Assembly (NCBI GenBank): GCA_963682175.1 | Contig: CAVMKL010000122.1 | Coordinates: 1 to 64,000 of the forward strand | DNA: 64,000 nt | Origin: Triglochin maritima | Lineage: Eukaryota; Streptophyta; Magnoliopsida; Alismatales; Juncaginaceae | Reading direction: 5' to 3' | In this document: piece by piece, positions 42,010 through 51,398 of the stretch | Layout: each line of letters starts with the position of its first letter | Numbering within the stretch: position 1 is the first letter of the stretch | Translations under genes and position numbers: made by a program | The notes under the pieces: model-generated | Databases searched by the model: none | The model's input: only the letters and a program-made list of their open reading frames with translations | Told to the model about the DNA's origin: nothing

Positions 42010-44328
42010 CTACTGGACGCTGTACTGTAGCGCCGCCGAGGACACCTTGTTGTTGTGCGCGATCTGCTTCACGGTGCCGACGTACATGCCTGCTCCGAGG
42101 CCGATCGTCGAGCTCGCGCTCCACGTGCCATCGACACGAACGGTCGTCGAAGCGATGAGCACACCGCTGTTGCCGCGCACCTCGACAGTTGCGTACGGAG
42201 CACCGGTGCCGCTGAACGCGGGGAACGGGCCGGGGAGAGTCCCACCGTTGGTGGGCGAGGTGACCACGACGGCAGGCTGCGTGAGAGTGAAGCTATACGG
42301 CGCCGCAGTCTGCTTGCCGTTCGAAGTCGTCTGCGTCAACATACCGACATAGCGACCGTCGACAAGGGACTTCGAGCTCGTCGCCGTCCACGTTCCCTCG
42401 GAGTCGACCGTGGCCTTCGCAAGGGTCGCACCGCTGTTACCCGCGACGATGACCGTGGCACCGGGCGCGCCGGTCCCGGTGAACACCGGTTTCGGGTTCC
42501 CGACCGTCCCGCCGATGGCAGGTGAGAGCAGTACGACAGGCCGCTGCGTGATCGTGAAGTCGAACGTAGCTCGCGAGGTGGAACCGTTCGAGCCAGTCTG
42601 CGTGACAGTTCCCGCGTAGCGACCGTCGAGGAGATCAGCGTTCGGAGCAGTCTTCCACGCACCAGTGGCGTCGACAGTGGTTTCAGCGAAGATGCCGCCG
42701 CTAGCGCCGATCACTGAAATCGACGCTCCTGGAGCTCCCGTACCAGCAAACACTGGCTGGCCATCGATCGTGACGCCGACACCCGGGGAGGTGAGAGTGA
42801 CCGGGGCGTGCTTGATCGAGAAGTTGAAGGGGCTCATAGACTGCTTGCCACCAACGGCCGTCTGCAGAGCCGAGCCCAGGTAGCGACCGTCAACGAGAAC
42901 GATGGACGTCGTTGCCGTCCACGTTCCATCCGAACCCACAGTCGCCGTGGCGAGTACTCGGCCGCTGCTTCCGCGCACCGTGACGACTGCGCCTGGTGCT
43001 CCGGTACCAGTGAACGTGTCCACACCGACCGGTGAGACACTTCCCGGCACCGGCGTCAGTAGCGTGACGGAGGCCTGCGAAATCGAGAACGAGAATGGAG
43101 CCGTCGTCACTCCGCTCGGAGCAGTCTGGGTGACCGTTCCAACGTGCTGACCGTCAAGCAGGTCGACAGCGGAGGGCGCGCTCCACGTGCCGTCAGCGTG
43201 AACGTTGGTCGTGACGATCTGACGTCCCGATTGGTCGGCGACGCCGATTGCCGCACCTGGCTCGCCAATTCCGGTGAATACCGGACGCAATACCTCGAGA
43301 GTTGCGCCGAGCTCAGGTGTCGTCAAGGCCACCGCAGTTCGCCGCACCTCAACCTCAGTCGCCTGATCCGGCAGAGCCGGATAGTGCGAGACGATCTGCA
43401 GCGTTCCAACGAATTCACCAGGCACCTTCACGTCCACCGTCCCGGACGCCGCAATCACCACCGAATCGATGCCGACGGCCTCATCGGCGGCACTCGCGAA
43501 CTCCACGGTCGCGCCCGCTGTGCCCGAAATCGTGAGCGTGTCACCTGAAAGCGCAGCGAGCAACTTCTCCTGCTGCACGAACTGCGCGATGCCGTTTTGA
43601 CGCCGGCCACTGTTATCCGAGACCCGGTTGACCATCTGACGCACCCACATCGTGCCAGCACCTTCGAGAGACGCCGGCAGATCCACCGACCACGACCCGT
43701 CCGGAGTATTCGGAACGGGCACGTTCAGCGTTTCCGCCCCAGGGAAGTAGGGAATCGCGTCCAAGTCCTGTGTGACTCCGATCTGAATGAATACCTGGTT
43801 GATGACCCCATCGATAGAGCCATAACCGTCATACGGTACCGGGTCTCCGGGAAGGCGCCCGTTCCCGACCAGTTTGGGAACGCTGCCCGGAACTGCGGGC
43901 ACATACTGAACATTGCTCACCGCGCCGAGCGGGTTGAATGTCTTGAGTTCCAACCGCGGCGACTCATCGACCCCGACGCGCTGCACGAGAGACATAAGTG
44001 CATGGTTCCTAGTGTGGCTCATGGTCCATGTGCCATCTGCCGCTACGACCGTCGAGCTCACTGCGCCACCTGAGTAGTAGGCGAGCAAGGCGATGGTGGC
44101 GCCAGGGATGCCCTTCCCATGCAGCGTACTGGTGTCTGAGAAGAAGACGTCGGTGGGCGGGGCCACAGCTGCTTTGGCGTCCTCCGCGGGCATACTGAGC
44201 TCCGCGGGAGCGGGTGTGGCGTAAGCGCTGGAGGCTCCAAGGCCGGTGAAGACGACTGCGCCAAGGGCAACCGCTGCCATACCCTTTCTCAGCGCAGTTG
44301 TTCTGGGGTCGAACGCACACTTCTTCAT
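42010..44328 (-). CDS. Secreted protein with five tandem ~88-residue Ig-like repeats
   Basis: A 772-residue protein. A long signal (basic MKKCAFDPRTTALRKG, hydrophobic core, AYATPA cleavage) is followed by about 300 residues of mixed beta domains (GKGIPGATIALLAYYSGG, DGTWTMSHTRNHALMSLVQRVG, SWSVDLPASLEGAGTMWVRQMVNRVSD). From about residue 330 to the end, five repeats each carry P-G-x-x-F-x-GTGAPGA-x-V and DGTW-x-A...LVDGRYVG, i.e. Ig-like 'big' domains. There is no LPXTG, transmembrane or SLH anchor, so it is probably shed or non-covalently wall-bound. An adhesin or wall-associated role is inferred. AAGGATC precedes the ATG. Confidence 0.85.
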   Translation of the reverse strand: MKKCAFDPRTTALRKGMAAVALGAVVFTGLGASSAYATPAPAELSMPAEDAKAAVAPPTDVFFSDTSTLHGKGIPGATIALLAYYSGGAVSSTVVAADGTWTMSHTRNHALMSLVQRVGVDESPRLELKTFNPLGAVSNVQYVPAVPGSVPKLVGNGRLPGDPVPYDGYGSIDGVINQVFIQIGVTQDLDAIPYFPGAETLNVPVPNTPDGSWSVDLPASLEGAGTMWVRQMVNRVSDNSGRRQNGIAQFVQQEKLLAALSGDTLTISGTAGATVEFASAADEAVGIDSVVIAASGTVDVKVPGEFVGTLQIVSHYPALPDQATEVEVRRTAVALTTPELGATLEVLRPVFTGIGEPGAAIGVADQSGRQIVTTNVHADGTWSAPSAVDLLDGQHVGTVTQTAPSGVTTAPFSFSISQASVTLLTPVPGSVSPVGVDTFTGTGAPGAVVTVRGSSGRVLATATVGSDGTWTATTSIVLVDGRYLGSALQTAVGGKQSMSPFNFSIKHAPVTLTSPGVGVTIDGQPVFAGTGAPGASISVIGASGGIFAETTVDATGAWKTAPNADLLDGRYAGTVTQTGSNGSTSRATFDFTITQRPVVLLSPAIGGTVGNPKPVFTGTGAPGATVIVAGNSGATLAKATVDSEGTWTATSSKSLVDGRYVGMLTQTTSNGKQTAAPYSFTLTQPAVVVTSPTNGGTLPGPFPAFSGTGAPYATVEVRGNSGVLIASTTVRVDGTWSASSTIGLGAGMYVGTVKQIAHNNKVSSAALQYSVQ

Positions 44329-44740
44329 AAGGTAGTAGATCCTTCTTGATGAGTTTCGAAACTGGCTCTAGTACGAGTTGAACCATGGATGCAAGGTCCG
44401 AACCAGACGCTACTCTGCGCGCCTGGTCCGAGGACCCGCGCATCTGCGAGGTCTTTCGCCCGCTTGCGCAACTTGGTCCAGGCGAACTGATAGATGCCGG
44501 CCATACTCTCGAAGTCGACCGTAGAGGGGCCGCACATCCCAGTGCACGACTCGAAAGGGGACTTGTATGCACGGGGTCGACTCCCGCCCTCCGGCGTTGA
44601 AGAACCCGGACGACACGCGGGACATACTTCAATCCGAGCTACTCTCGGACCCTGTGCCAACTGTCCACCTTTTGATGACGCAGACATGGTAGATGATGGG
44701 ATCCCGTCGCATCATCGACTACGGGGCCATGAGGCTCTTA
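44329..44740. other. Intergenic region upstream of the repeat-protein gene
   Basis: About 410 bases. It must contain the promoter of the minus-strand gene, but no clear element was seen. Frames on both strands lack domain features. Confidence 0.4.
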
Positions 44741-45394
44741 GGCGGTGTTGCTCAACCTGTTCTGATGGTCGGAAAGAGTCTTGAGTTGTGTCGCGAGATG
44801 TGATCTCTAATGAGGTGTAGGCCGTGATCGGTCCGCTGCTCCCGAGCGCACAGTCGACGGGGCGGCCGCCCGTGGTCGACGGACGATCGTCGAGGCGACG
44901 GCGTGGCGATTCCGCACGCGCGCACCGTGGCCCGGTGTGCCGGAGCGGTTCGAGAACTGAAACACGCGATTGGCCGCTTGCGTGGAGGGCTGACGACGAA
45001 GAGTCAGCTGGTCTGCGATGGAAGGGACCCGCATTGGCGATTCTCCTCACCCCAGACACGAGCATGCTCGCCGAGACGGTGGAACAAATCCGCCTCCCGG
45101 TCGTACGCGGGCGACCGCACAATCACCCGGACCGCGTGATGGCCGACAAAGGCCACCCCTCCCTGGCGAACCGGGCATGGCTACGCGGGTGTGGCATCGC
45201 CGCGACGACTCCCGAGCGTTATGGTCAGATCGCCCACCGTCTCAAGCGGCCAGGTCGGCCGATCGCAGTCGCAACGTTGTCGAGCGGGGCTTGAAAGCTC
45301 AAGCAGTGGCACGGCATCGCGATGAGATCACACGAACTCGCCCGCAACTACCACGCGGGCCTCTGCCTCACCGCAACGCTTCTCCGGCTCACTA
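44741..45394 (+). mobile_element. IS5-family (IS427-like) remnant, internally deleted
   Basis: The left end GGCGGTGTTGCTCAACC follows TTA, similar to the end of the fuller copy at 56406. The transposase start is recognisable (VSRDVISNEV, then VIGPLLPS, RPPVVDGR) but broken. The sequence jumps near 44960 from the equivalent of NWNT directly to HAIGRLRGGLTTKSQLVCDGR. PDRVMADKGHPSLANRAWLRG and HRLKRPGRPI follow, and AMRSHELARNYHAGLCLTATLLRLT ends it. About 300 bases are missing and several frameshifts are present. Confidence 0.72.
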
Positions 45395-46550
45395 GGCCGC
45401 GTTGCTAACCAGGGACCGTTCGCACGTCATAGCCATACGCGAAGGTTGTAGATTGTGGCCGACTTTGGGTAGCTGCCCTCGGGGGCGATCTCGAAGAGGT
45501 CGATCATGAGAAACAGCGGATAGATGGGAGCCTGCGCGATCCACCGGCGCGTGCAGCCTTCGCATCCGAATACAACCTGGGCTATGTATGTCGGTGGTCA
45601 GGTCCGGGTGGTGCGCTTTGATTCCGGTGCGAACCAAGGTGGTTTCCCCGATGACGTCCGGCGTCGAATTAGAAGATGCAGATCTCGCCGGACTCTGATG
45701 GAGATCGGTGCTCGGTTCCGACGAGCCATGCCGCGCGCATGTAGTTGGCGGGTCGGCTCGCGGAGACGTCGAGCTCGGCCCGCCACCGCGACAGCGCAAG
45801 CAGGAGGCTCTGTGGTGTCTCGGTGTGCACGTCGAGAGCGATGCGGTGGCCATGCGTACCGAGCGGGGAGCATACCGGCCCGGAATGGACACCGGTCTGC
45901 AGGTTTGAAACACGCAGAGGCGCATCTTCGATGCGCCAATCGGGCCGGTCGGAGTCGATCCGCAACTCGATCCCGGCAGCAACGACTTCATATGCGCGCC
46001 CGCTCAGGGGTCATCTACTACGGCAGATGGCTCGCAACTCATCGTTCCGAGCCGAGCCAGTGCAGGGCAGAGGCGAGGCAAAGTCCGGCATGGTAGTTGC
46101 GGGCAAGCTTGGCTGACCTCATTGAAATGCCCCACCCTTGCTTGAGCTTGTTGAAGCATCGCTCGACAACGTTACGGCCGCGGTAGCGGCTGCGCTGCTC
46201 GTCGCCGAAGTCGACCAGCCGCCCGCGGCGCTTGCGACGCCTGCTGCGCGAGAGACTGCATCTTCTCGAGGATGTGTGCTCAGAACCCCTGCTCGGCCCA
46301 GCGGTTGAAGTTCTTGTAAATCGTGTTCCAGTTCCCGTGTCGCTCCGCTATGTCCCGCCACCCCGCGCCAGCGCGGAACCACCACGCCGTCGCCTCAACA
46401 ACCATACGACGGTCCACCGGCGGCCGACCCGTTTCCCTCGTACTGGGGAAGAGTGGCCCGATCGCAGCCCAGAGTTCATCAGAAGTCACATCGCGCGACA
46501 CCCATCAAGAATCGCGCGAACCACCAAGAATCGGGTTCAGCAACAAGCCC
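45395..46550 (-). mobile_element. IS5-family (IS427-like) remnant on minus strand with extra DNA
   Basis: The left end (GGCCGCGTTGCTAACC, after CTA) and the right end read inward (GGGCTTGTTGCTGAACCC) are plausible terminal repeats. On the minus strand 46501-46280 encodes the transposase start (SRDVTSDELWAAIGPLFPS, RPPVDRRMVVEATAWWFRAGAGWRDIAERHGNWNTIYKNFNRWAEQGF). It then jumps, via a short scrambled stretch, to the C-terminal NVVERCFNKLKQGWG-like tail that ends at 46039. Between 45412 and 46038 lies about 630 bases of unrelated DNA with one coherent minus-strand frame (45669-45965) that I do not recognise. Confidence 0.6.
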
Positions 46551-46556
46551 GAGCGT

Positions 46557-47262
46557 ATGTCTCGCTTTCAGGGGTTGTCGTATGCTCAGCGGGGTTTGAT
46601 CGCGGAGCTCTTGCCGTCACGGCAGAGTCGCCCCTTCTCAGACGCGCGGATGATGCTGGAGCGCATAATCTACCGGTACCGGCGCGGGATCGCGTGGCGT
46701 GATCTGCCCGAAACGTTCGGGCCGTGGCAGACGGCGTGGAAGTGGCATCGCCGCATGGCGGGTGATGGAACACGGGAGCAGGTGCTCGATGCGTTGATCG
46801 CGAACGCTGACGCATCGGGCCTGTTTGATTGGTCGATCTCGGTCGACTCGATGATCGCTCGCGCGCACCAGCACGCGATGAACGTCACCCGTAACACAGA
46901 AGGCTCTATCGAATTACAAGAATCCGAGCAGCGAGCCGCCTGATCACGCGGTTCACCGCTTGAGAGGCGGACTCTCGACCAAGATCCACCAGTTCGGCGA
47001 TGGGAGCTGGCTGCCGTTGGTGATCGAAATCACCCCGGGGCAAGCGGGTGATTCGTCGATGTTCCTACCGCTGCCATAGGGGCTGCGAGTCGCTCGAGGG
47101 GCCGGCCGTCCGCGAACGCGACCGGACGCGGTCCGTGGCGAAAAGGCTTACTCGTCTCGAGCGATTCGCGCAAACCTGCGCGAGCGCGGGATCCGGTCTG
47201 TGATTCCGGAACCTCCCGACCAGCAAGGCAACCGGAAACGGCACGGCTCCCGCGGGGGTCTG
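46557..47262 (+). pseudogene. IS5-family transposase remnant (different subgroup)
   Basis: OrfA (46557-46943, 128 residues) is intact: MSRFQGLSYAQRGLIAELLPS, RRGIAWRDLPETFGPWQTAWKWHRRM, WSISVDSMIARAHQHAMN with the first catalytic Asp. The second reading frame (+1, from about 46912) gives NYKNPSSEPPDHAVHRLRGGLSTKIHQFGDGSWLPLVIEITPGQ, then an in-frame TAG at 47077-47079, then GRPRTRPDAVRGEKAYSSRAIRANLRERGIRSVIPEPPDQ. It is truncated at about 47262, before the Glu-containing segment, so it is inactive. Confidence 0.75.
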
Positions 47263-47451
47263 GCGCTTCATTTTGATTTCAGTGACGAGGTTGAACTGTC
47301 GGGTTGATTTGTTGGTGGCGGACTCCTGTCACCTTTCTGTGGCGTTGGCCGCAGACAAGAACGTGTTTGCAACTGCTCTCCTACGCGGTTGCGACGAAAT
47401 CAGGACAAGCCGCGGACGGAGCCGCGACGCGGCTCGATCAGGCTGGAACGC

Positions 47452-48663
47452 ATGCACAGAAACGCCCTCGTCCACCTCTCTCAACACGCTGCCGTCGGCA
47501 CCTACCGGCCTGCGCTCGACGGGCTCCGCGGGTTGGCGATCCTCGGCGTGCTGCTGTTCCACACCGGTCTGCTCCCCGGCGGGTTCCTCGGCGTCGACCT
47601 GTTCTTCGTCCTCTCCGGCTATCTCATCACGGGTCTGCTGCTGCGTGAGGTCGAGGTCACGAGGCGGGTGTCCCTGATTGCGTTCTGGGGTCGACGTGTC
47701 CGGCGCCTTCTACCGTCGCTCGCGACGATGCTCGTCGTCGTCACCGTCGTGGTATGGATGTGCGGCTCTTCCGATCTGCTGCGCACGACGCTCGCCGACG
47801 GCCCGTGGGTGCAGGCGCAGGTCGCGAACTGGCATCTGCTCGCCGAGTCCGCGAGCTACTGGGATCGATTCGGCACTGAGCGGATGTTCGAGCATTTGTG
47901 GAGCATCGCGGTGGAAGAACAGTTCTACGTCGTGTGGCCGTTCATCGTCGTGCTCGTCGCCTGGGTCTGTCGTCGCGCCGGCACAGTGATCCCGGTCATC
48001 GCCGCGATCGTCTCCGTAGCCTCACTCGCCGCGATGACCGGCCTCGCGGATCCCGCTGACCCCACGCGTGTCTACATCGGGACCGATACTCGTGCGTTCT
48101 CGTTGCTGCTCGGTGCAGTCGTCGCGGCGGCCCCCGTGCGTGATGCGATAGCGCGCCTCATCGGTCGCGCGGCCGGGATAGTCACCGCGGCGCTCGTGGC
48201 CGGCCTCCTCGCCGTGTGGGTCCTCGTGTCCGGAGCGGAAGCGCCGTTCCTGTTCGCAGGTGGACTCTTTCTGCACTCGCTCGCGGCCGCCATGCTCATC
48301 GCACTGTGCGTCGAAGCACCCGGAATGCGGGTGGCGCGGGCTCTCGCGTGGAAGCCGTTGCGGTACGTCGGTCTCATCTCCTACAGCCTCTACCTATGGC
48401 ACTGGCCGGTGATAGTTCTGTTGGCTGAAGCCTCGCCGGGGATCTCTCGGTGGCTGCTCGTGGTGATCGTCGGCGGCGTCTCGGGAGCGCTGGCCGTTCT
48501 CTCGAAGCGGTTCGTGGAGGATCCGGTCCGGCATCGCATGCCATGGCTGCGCGGTTGGGTCGGGTTCGCCGTCTTCGCCGCGGCGATGATCGGACTCGCC
48601 GCCCTGTGGCTTCTGCTCCCCGGCCCGGTGCCCACGCAGATCGACGTCACTAGGCTCGGTTGA
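47452..48663 (+). CDS. Acyltransferase-3 (OafA/YrhL-like) membrane protein without SGNH domain
   Basis: A 403-residue protein with ten to eleven transmembrane helices. YRPALDGLRGLAILGVLLFHTGLLPGGFLGVDLFFVLSGYLIT contains the conserved RALDGLRG-like and catalytic His (FH) motifs, and FWGRRVRRLLP the conserved R-x-x-R-I/L-x-P. MFEHLWSIAVEEQFYVVWP is the third signature. GLISYSLYLWHWPVIVL and FVEDPVRHRMP close the domain. It is expected to move acyl (often acetyl) groups across the membrane onto surface glycans. The usual C-terminal SGNH domain is absent, but a separate SGNH lipoprotein is encoded at 51399. The frame is open from 47389; ATG 47452 has a GGAACG-type site. Confidence 0.88.
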   Translation: MHRNALVHLSQHAAVGTYRPALDGLRGLAILGVLLFHTGLLPGGFLGVDLFFVLSGYLITGLLLREVEVTRRVSLIAFWGRRVRRLLPSLATMLVVVTVVVWMCGSSDLLRTTLADGPWVQAQVANWHLLAESASYWDRFGTERMFEHLWSIAVEEQFYVVWPFIVVLVAWVCRRAGTVIPVIAAIVSVASLAAMTGLADPADPTRVYIGTDTRAFSLLLGAVVAAAPVRDAIARLIGRAAGIVTAALVAGLLAVWVLVSGAEAPFLFAGGLFLHSLAAAMLIALCVEAPGMRVARALAWKPLRYVGLISYSLYLWHWPVIVLLAEASPGISRWLLVVIVGGVSGALAVLSKRFVEDPVRHRMPWLRGWVGFAVFAAAMIGLAALWLLLPGPVPTQIDVTRLG

Positions 48664-48682
48664 CTACACCGGTCGGCTTGAA

Positions 48683-49192
48683 TCAGCCGACGTCGATGAG
48701 CGGACAGGTGCGCAGCTGGTTCCGATCCGTCAGAGAGATCGTGAACTGGGTGCGCACAGCTGCGCTCGTCGATCCGCCGTGCTCCACGTGGGAGGCGAGC
48801 GCAGTGCAGACGATCTGATCGATAGCGGACGGCGTCACCTCATACTCAGCGAGCGGAACAGCGAGTTCGACGACATCGCCGGTGACCGTCACACCCACCC
48901 GGCCAGGCCCTCCTTCGGGGATATCGGTGCGCAGATCGGAACCGCCGGGGCCTGCGAACAGGAGCGCGAGCGCTTCAGCTATCGTCCCGAGGCCACCTGC
49001 TTCTCTCTGTTGAGCCTCGAGCGCACCCTCCTTGCCGATGAAGTACAGTGTGGGCCCTGCCGCGATGCCCGTCGGCGCCTCGCCGCCGTCGGTGACGTCC
49101 GTCGGCTGCAGCGAGCAGCCGGTCAGCACGGTGACGGCAGCGAGCACGAGTCCGGTCAGCCTCACCGTCAGCCGGTTCCGTTGGCCTGTCAT
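48683..49192 (-). CDS. GerMN-domain lipoprotein
   Basis: A 169-residue protein. The signal TVRLTGLVLAAVTVLTGC ends in lipobox VLTGC. The mature domain (PTLYFIGKEGALEAQQREAGGLGTIAEALALLFAGPGGSDLRTDIPEG, then VTVTGDVVELAVPLAEYEVTPSAIDQIVCTALAS) is a GerMN domain, as found in LpqB and sporulation GerM proteins. LpqB is the lipoprotein partner of the MtrAB two-component system, and other actinobacteria have similar lipoprotein sensors for CseBC-type systems. The start overlaps the histidine kinase stop by four bases (ATGA), so the three genes form one operon. I infer that it tunes the kinase. Confidence 0.85.
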   Translation of the reverse strand: MTGQRNRLTVRLTGLVLAAVTVLTGCSLQPTDVTDGGEAPTGIAAGPTLYFIGKEGALEAQQREAGGLGTIAEALALLFAGPGGSDLRTDIPEGGPGRVGVTVTGDVVELAVPLAEYEVTPSAIDQIVCTALASHVEHGGSTSAAVRTQFTISLTDRNQLRTCPLIDVG

Positions 49193-50616
49193 TCGTTCTG
49201 CTCGTTTCTCGGAATCCGCACGATGAATCGTGCGCCGGCATCGATCGTGTTTTCGACGGTCAAGTCACCGCCGTGCAGGCGCGCGTTCTCCCGTGCGATC
49301 GAAAGGCCGAGACCGCTCCCCGGCGTGCGGACTCGGGATCGATCCGCTTTGTAGAACCGGTCGAGGACGTGCGGGAGCGTCTCCTCCGGGACCCCCTCAC
49401 CGCTGTCGACGACCTCGATCACGACGTCCTCACAAGTCGCAGAGAGGTGCACATGCACGGGCGGCGCACCGTGGCGGAGAGCATTGCCGACGAGGTTCGC
49501 CACGATGACGTCAAGCCGTCTCGCGTCGACCCCGGCCCAGACCGACTCTCCCCCCGAAGACAGCTCGACGAGTTCAAGCCATTCTCTTGCTCGGACGGTA
49601 TCGCGCACGGCCTGCGTCAGATCGACCTCTTCGAGCCGGAGCACAACAGCGCCGGCGTCGAAGCGCGCGACCTCCATCAGGTCCTCGACGAGCACGACGA
49701 GGCGCCGCGTCTCCGCGACGGCCAGCTGCGCAGACTCACGAGCATCCGGCTCCATGCTGTCGGTCGCGTTCTCGAGCACTTCCATCACGGCTGTCAAAGT
49801 GCTGAGCGGGGTCCGCAACTCGTGTGAGACGTCCGCCGTGAAGCGCTTGGAATCGGCCTCGAGCCGCGCCAGCTCGATCATCGAGGACTGAACCGATGCC
49901 GCCATCTCATTGACCGAGCGACTCAGATCAGCAAGCTCATCGACACCCAATTCGGGGGAACGGGCGCTCAGATCGCCATGCTCGAGCTGCCGGGCGGTGT
50001 CTCGGAGCTGCCGGACCGGCCGGAGAACGCTCCGCGATGCGAATAGCGCCAAGACGATGGCCAGCGGCACAGCGATGAGAGCCGTGAGGATCGCTGATCG
50101 AACGACCCCGGTGATCTGCGCTTCCACGCTCGACAGTTCCGTCGCCACGAACACGTCCACACCTGAGGGCGTGCGAGCACCATCGGGAGCGGTCGTGACG
50201 ACCGGGGTCCCGACGAGTAACCACGCCTTGCCGTCGACGACGACCCTCTGGGTGACGAGACGGTTCTCGCGGTGCACGGCATCACTCAGCGCCGTCGTGA
50301 CGAGGCCTGCGGTGGCCCCGGCCTGCGAGTACAGTCCACCGGTACGGATGAGCGCATCGCCGCCGACCGCTTCCCGGAGTCGATCGAGCGAGTCCTGGTC
50401 GGGCGGCAGCGCGAATGTGGGCGCGATCGCGGTGATCTGTCCTCGGACCGTGTCGATGATGCGTTGTTCGCTCAGTGCGAGCAACGCGTAGCCGGCCGAC
50501 GACGCGCTCGCCCACACCGCGGCGCCTGCACCGAGCAGCGTCACGAGTACGAACGCAACGATCAGCCGCGTGCGGAGGCCTCGCAACCAAAGGCGCGCTC
50601 TTCGCCGCGCGCTCAT
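49189..50616 (-). CDS. Sensor histidine kinase
   Basis: A 475-residue protein. TM1 is at about 15-37 and an extracytoplasmic domain (about 38-170) includes LLVGTPVVTTAPDGARTPSGVDVFVAT. TM2 is at about 172-195, then a HAMP domain (VLRPVRQLRDTARQLEHGDLSARSPELGVDELADLSRSVNEMA), HisKA (ADVSHELRTPLSTL, the phospho-acceptor His) and HATPase_c (NLVGNALRHGAPPVHV N-box, VVDSGEGVPEETLPHVLDRFYKADRSR G1/F boxes, GSGLGLSIAR G2). The layout matches MtrB/CseC-type kinases. It is coupled by four-base overlaps to the response regulator and to the GerMN lipoprotein. The signal is presumably envelope-related. Confidence 0.92.
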   Translation of the reverse strand: MSARRRARLWLRGLRTRLIVAFVLVTLLGAGAAVWASASSAGYALLALSEQRIIDTVRGQITAIAPTFALPPDQDSLDRLREAVGGDALIRTGGLYSQAGATAGLVTTALSDAVHRENRLVTQRVVVDGKAWLLVGTPVVTTAPDGARTPSGVDVFVATELSSVEAQITGVVRSAILTALIAVPLAIVLALFASRSVLRPVRQLRDTARQLEHGDLSARSPELGVDELADLSRSVNEMAASVQSSMIELARLEADSKRFTADVSHELRTPLSTLTAVMEVLENATDSMEPDARESAQLAVAETRRLVVLVEDLMEVARFDAGAVVLRLEEVDLTQAVRDTVRAREWLELVELSSGGESVWAGVDARRLDVIVANLVGNALRHGAPPVHVHLSATCEDVVIEVVDSGEGVPEETLPHVLDRFYKADRSRVRTPGSGLGLSIARENARLHGGDLTVENTIDAGARFIVRIPRNEQNE

Positions 50617-51287
50617 CCCGAACCGAACCGGTAACCGAATCCGCGCACCGTCTGCACGTGCTTCGGCGCCGTCGGATCGACTTCGATCTTCATGCGGAGC
50701 CGCTGCACGCAGTTGTCGACGAGCCGCGAGTCGCCGAGGTAGTAGTGTTCCCAGACGTCCTCAAGCAGCTGCTGCCGACTGAAGACCCTCCCCGATGCCC
50801 GCGACAGCGTGAGCAGCAATCGCAGTTCGGTGGGTGTGAGCGAGACGGGTGTCCCCTGCGCCAAAACCGTCAGCGCCGTGGTGTCGATACGGAGGCCACC
50901 CTGCACGCGGACACCGTCTGCGGGACCGGATGCACGGCGGAGGACCGCACGAATCCTTGCGTCGAGAACTGTCGGCTGCACGGGTTTCACGATGTAGTCG
51001 TCCGCACCGGCTTCGAGGCCTCCGACGACGTCGAAATCGTCCCCGCGAGCAGTGACCATGATCACCGGGACATCGGTCGTCGCCCTGATACGTCGGCAAA
51101 CCTCGAATCCGTCGAGGTCGGGGAGCATGAGGTCGAGGACGACGATGTCGGGCTTCACCGCTGCGAACAGCTCGATCCCCTCGCACCCAGTCGCGGCCGC
51201 ACGAACACCGTGACCGTGGCGCGTCAGCGCAAGTTCCATGCCTCGGCGCAGCATCGGGTCATCCTCAATGAGCAGAACGTCGACCAT
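50613..51287 (-). CDS. OmpR-family response regulator
   Basis: A 224-residue protein. The receiver domain has VDVLLIEDDPMLRRGMEL (acidic pocket), VVLDLMLPDLDGFEVCRR (phospho-acceptor Asp) and VTARGDDFDVVGGLEAGADDYIVKPV (Thr/Ala and the conserved Lys). The C-terminal winged helix is intact (SLTPTELRLLLTLSRASGRVFSRQQLLEDVWEHYYLGDSRLVDNCVQRLRMKIE, then VQTVRGFGYRF). It binds DNA as a phosphorylated dimer. The frame continues far upstream to 52433, but ATG 51287 gives the natural start. It is divergent from the SGNH gene at 51399, so the 111-base gap is a plausible target. Confidence 0.93.
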   Translation of the reverse strand: MVDVLLIEDDPMLRRGMELALTRHGHGVRAAATGCEGIELFAAVKPDIVVLDLMLPDLDGFEVCRRIRATTDVPVIMVTARGDDFDVVGGLEAGADDYIVKPVQPTVLDARIRAVLRRASGPADGVRVQGGLRIDTTALTVLAQGTPVSLTPTELRLLLTLSRASGRVFSRQQLLEDVWEHYYLGDSRLVDNCVQRLRMKIEVDPTAPKHVQTVRGFGYRFGSG

Positions 51288-51398
51288 CGCCCCAGTATGA
51301 GCGTTCAAAGCCGCTCCCGATCCGGAGACTGGTGCACTGCGACACGGACGGGACATTCTAGGGACCCCGCTCGGACATCGGAACCGGACGCTTGAGTC

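Noticed and set aside
42010..44328. LPXTG-anchored surface protein
   Set aside because: The C-terminus ends directly after the fifth repeat with no sorting motif or hydrophobic tail.
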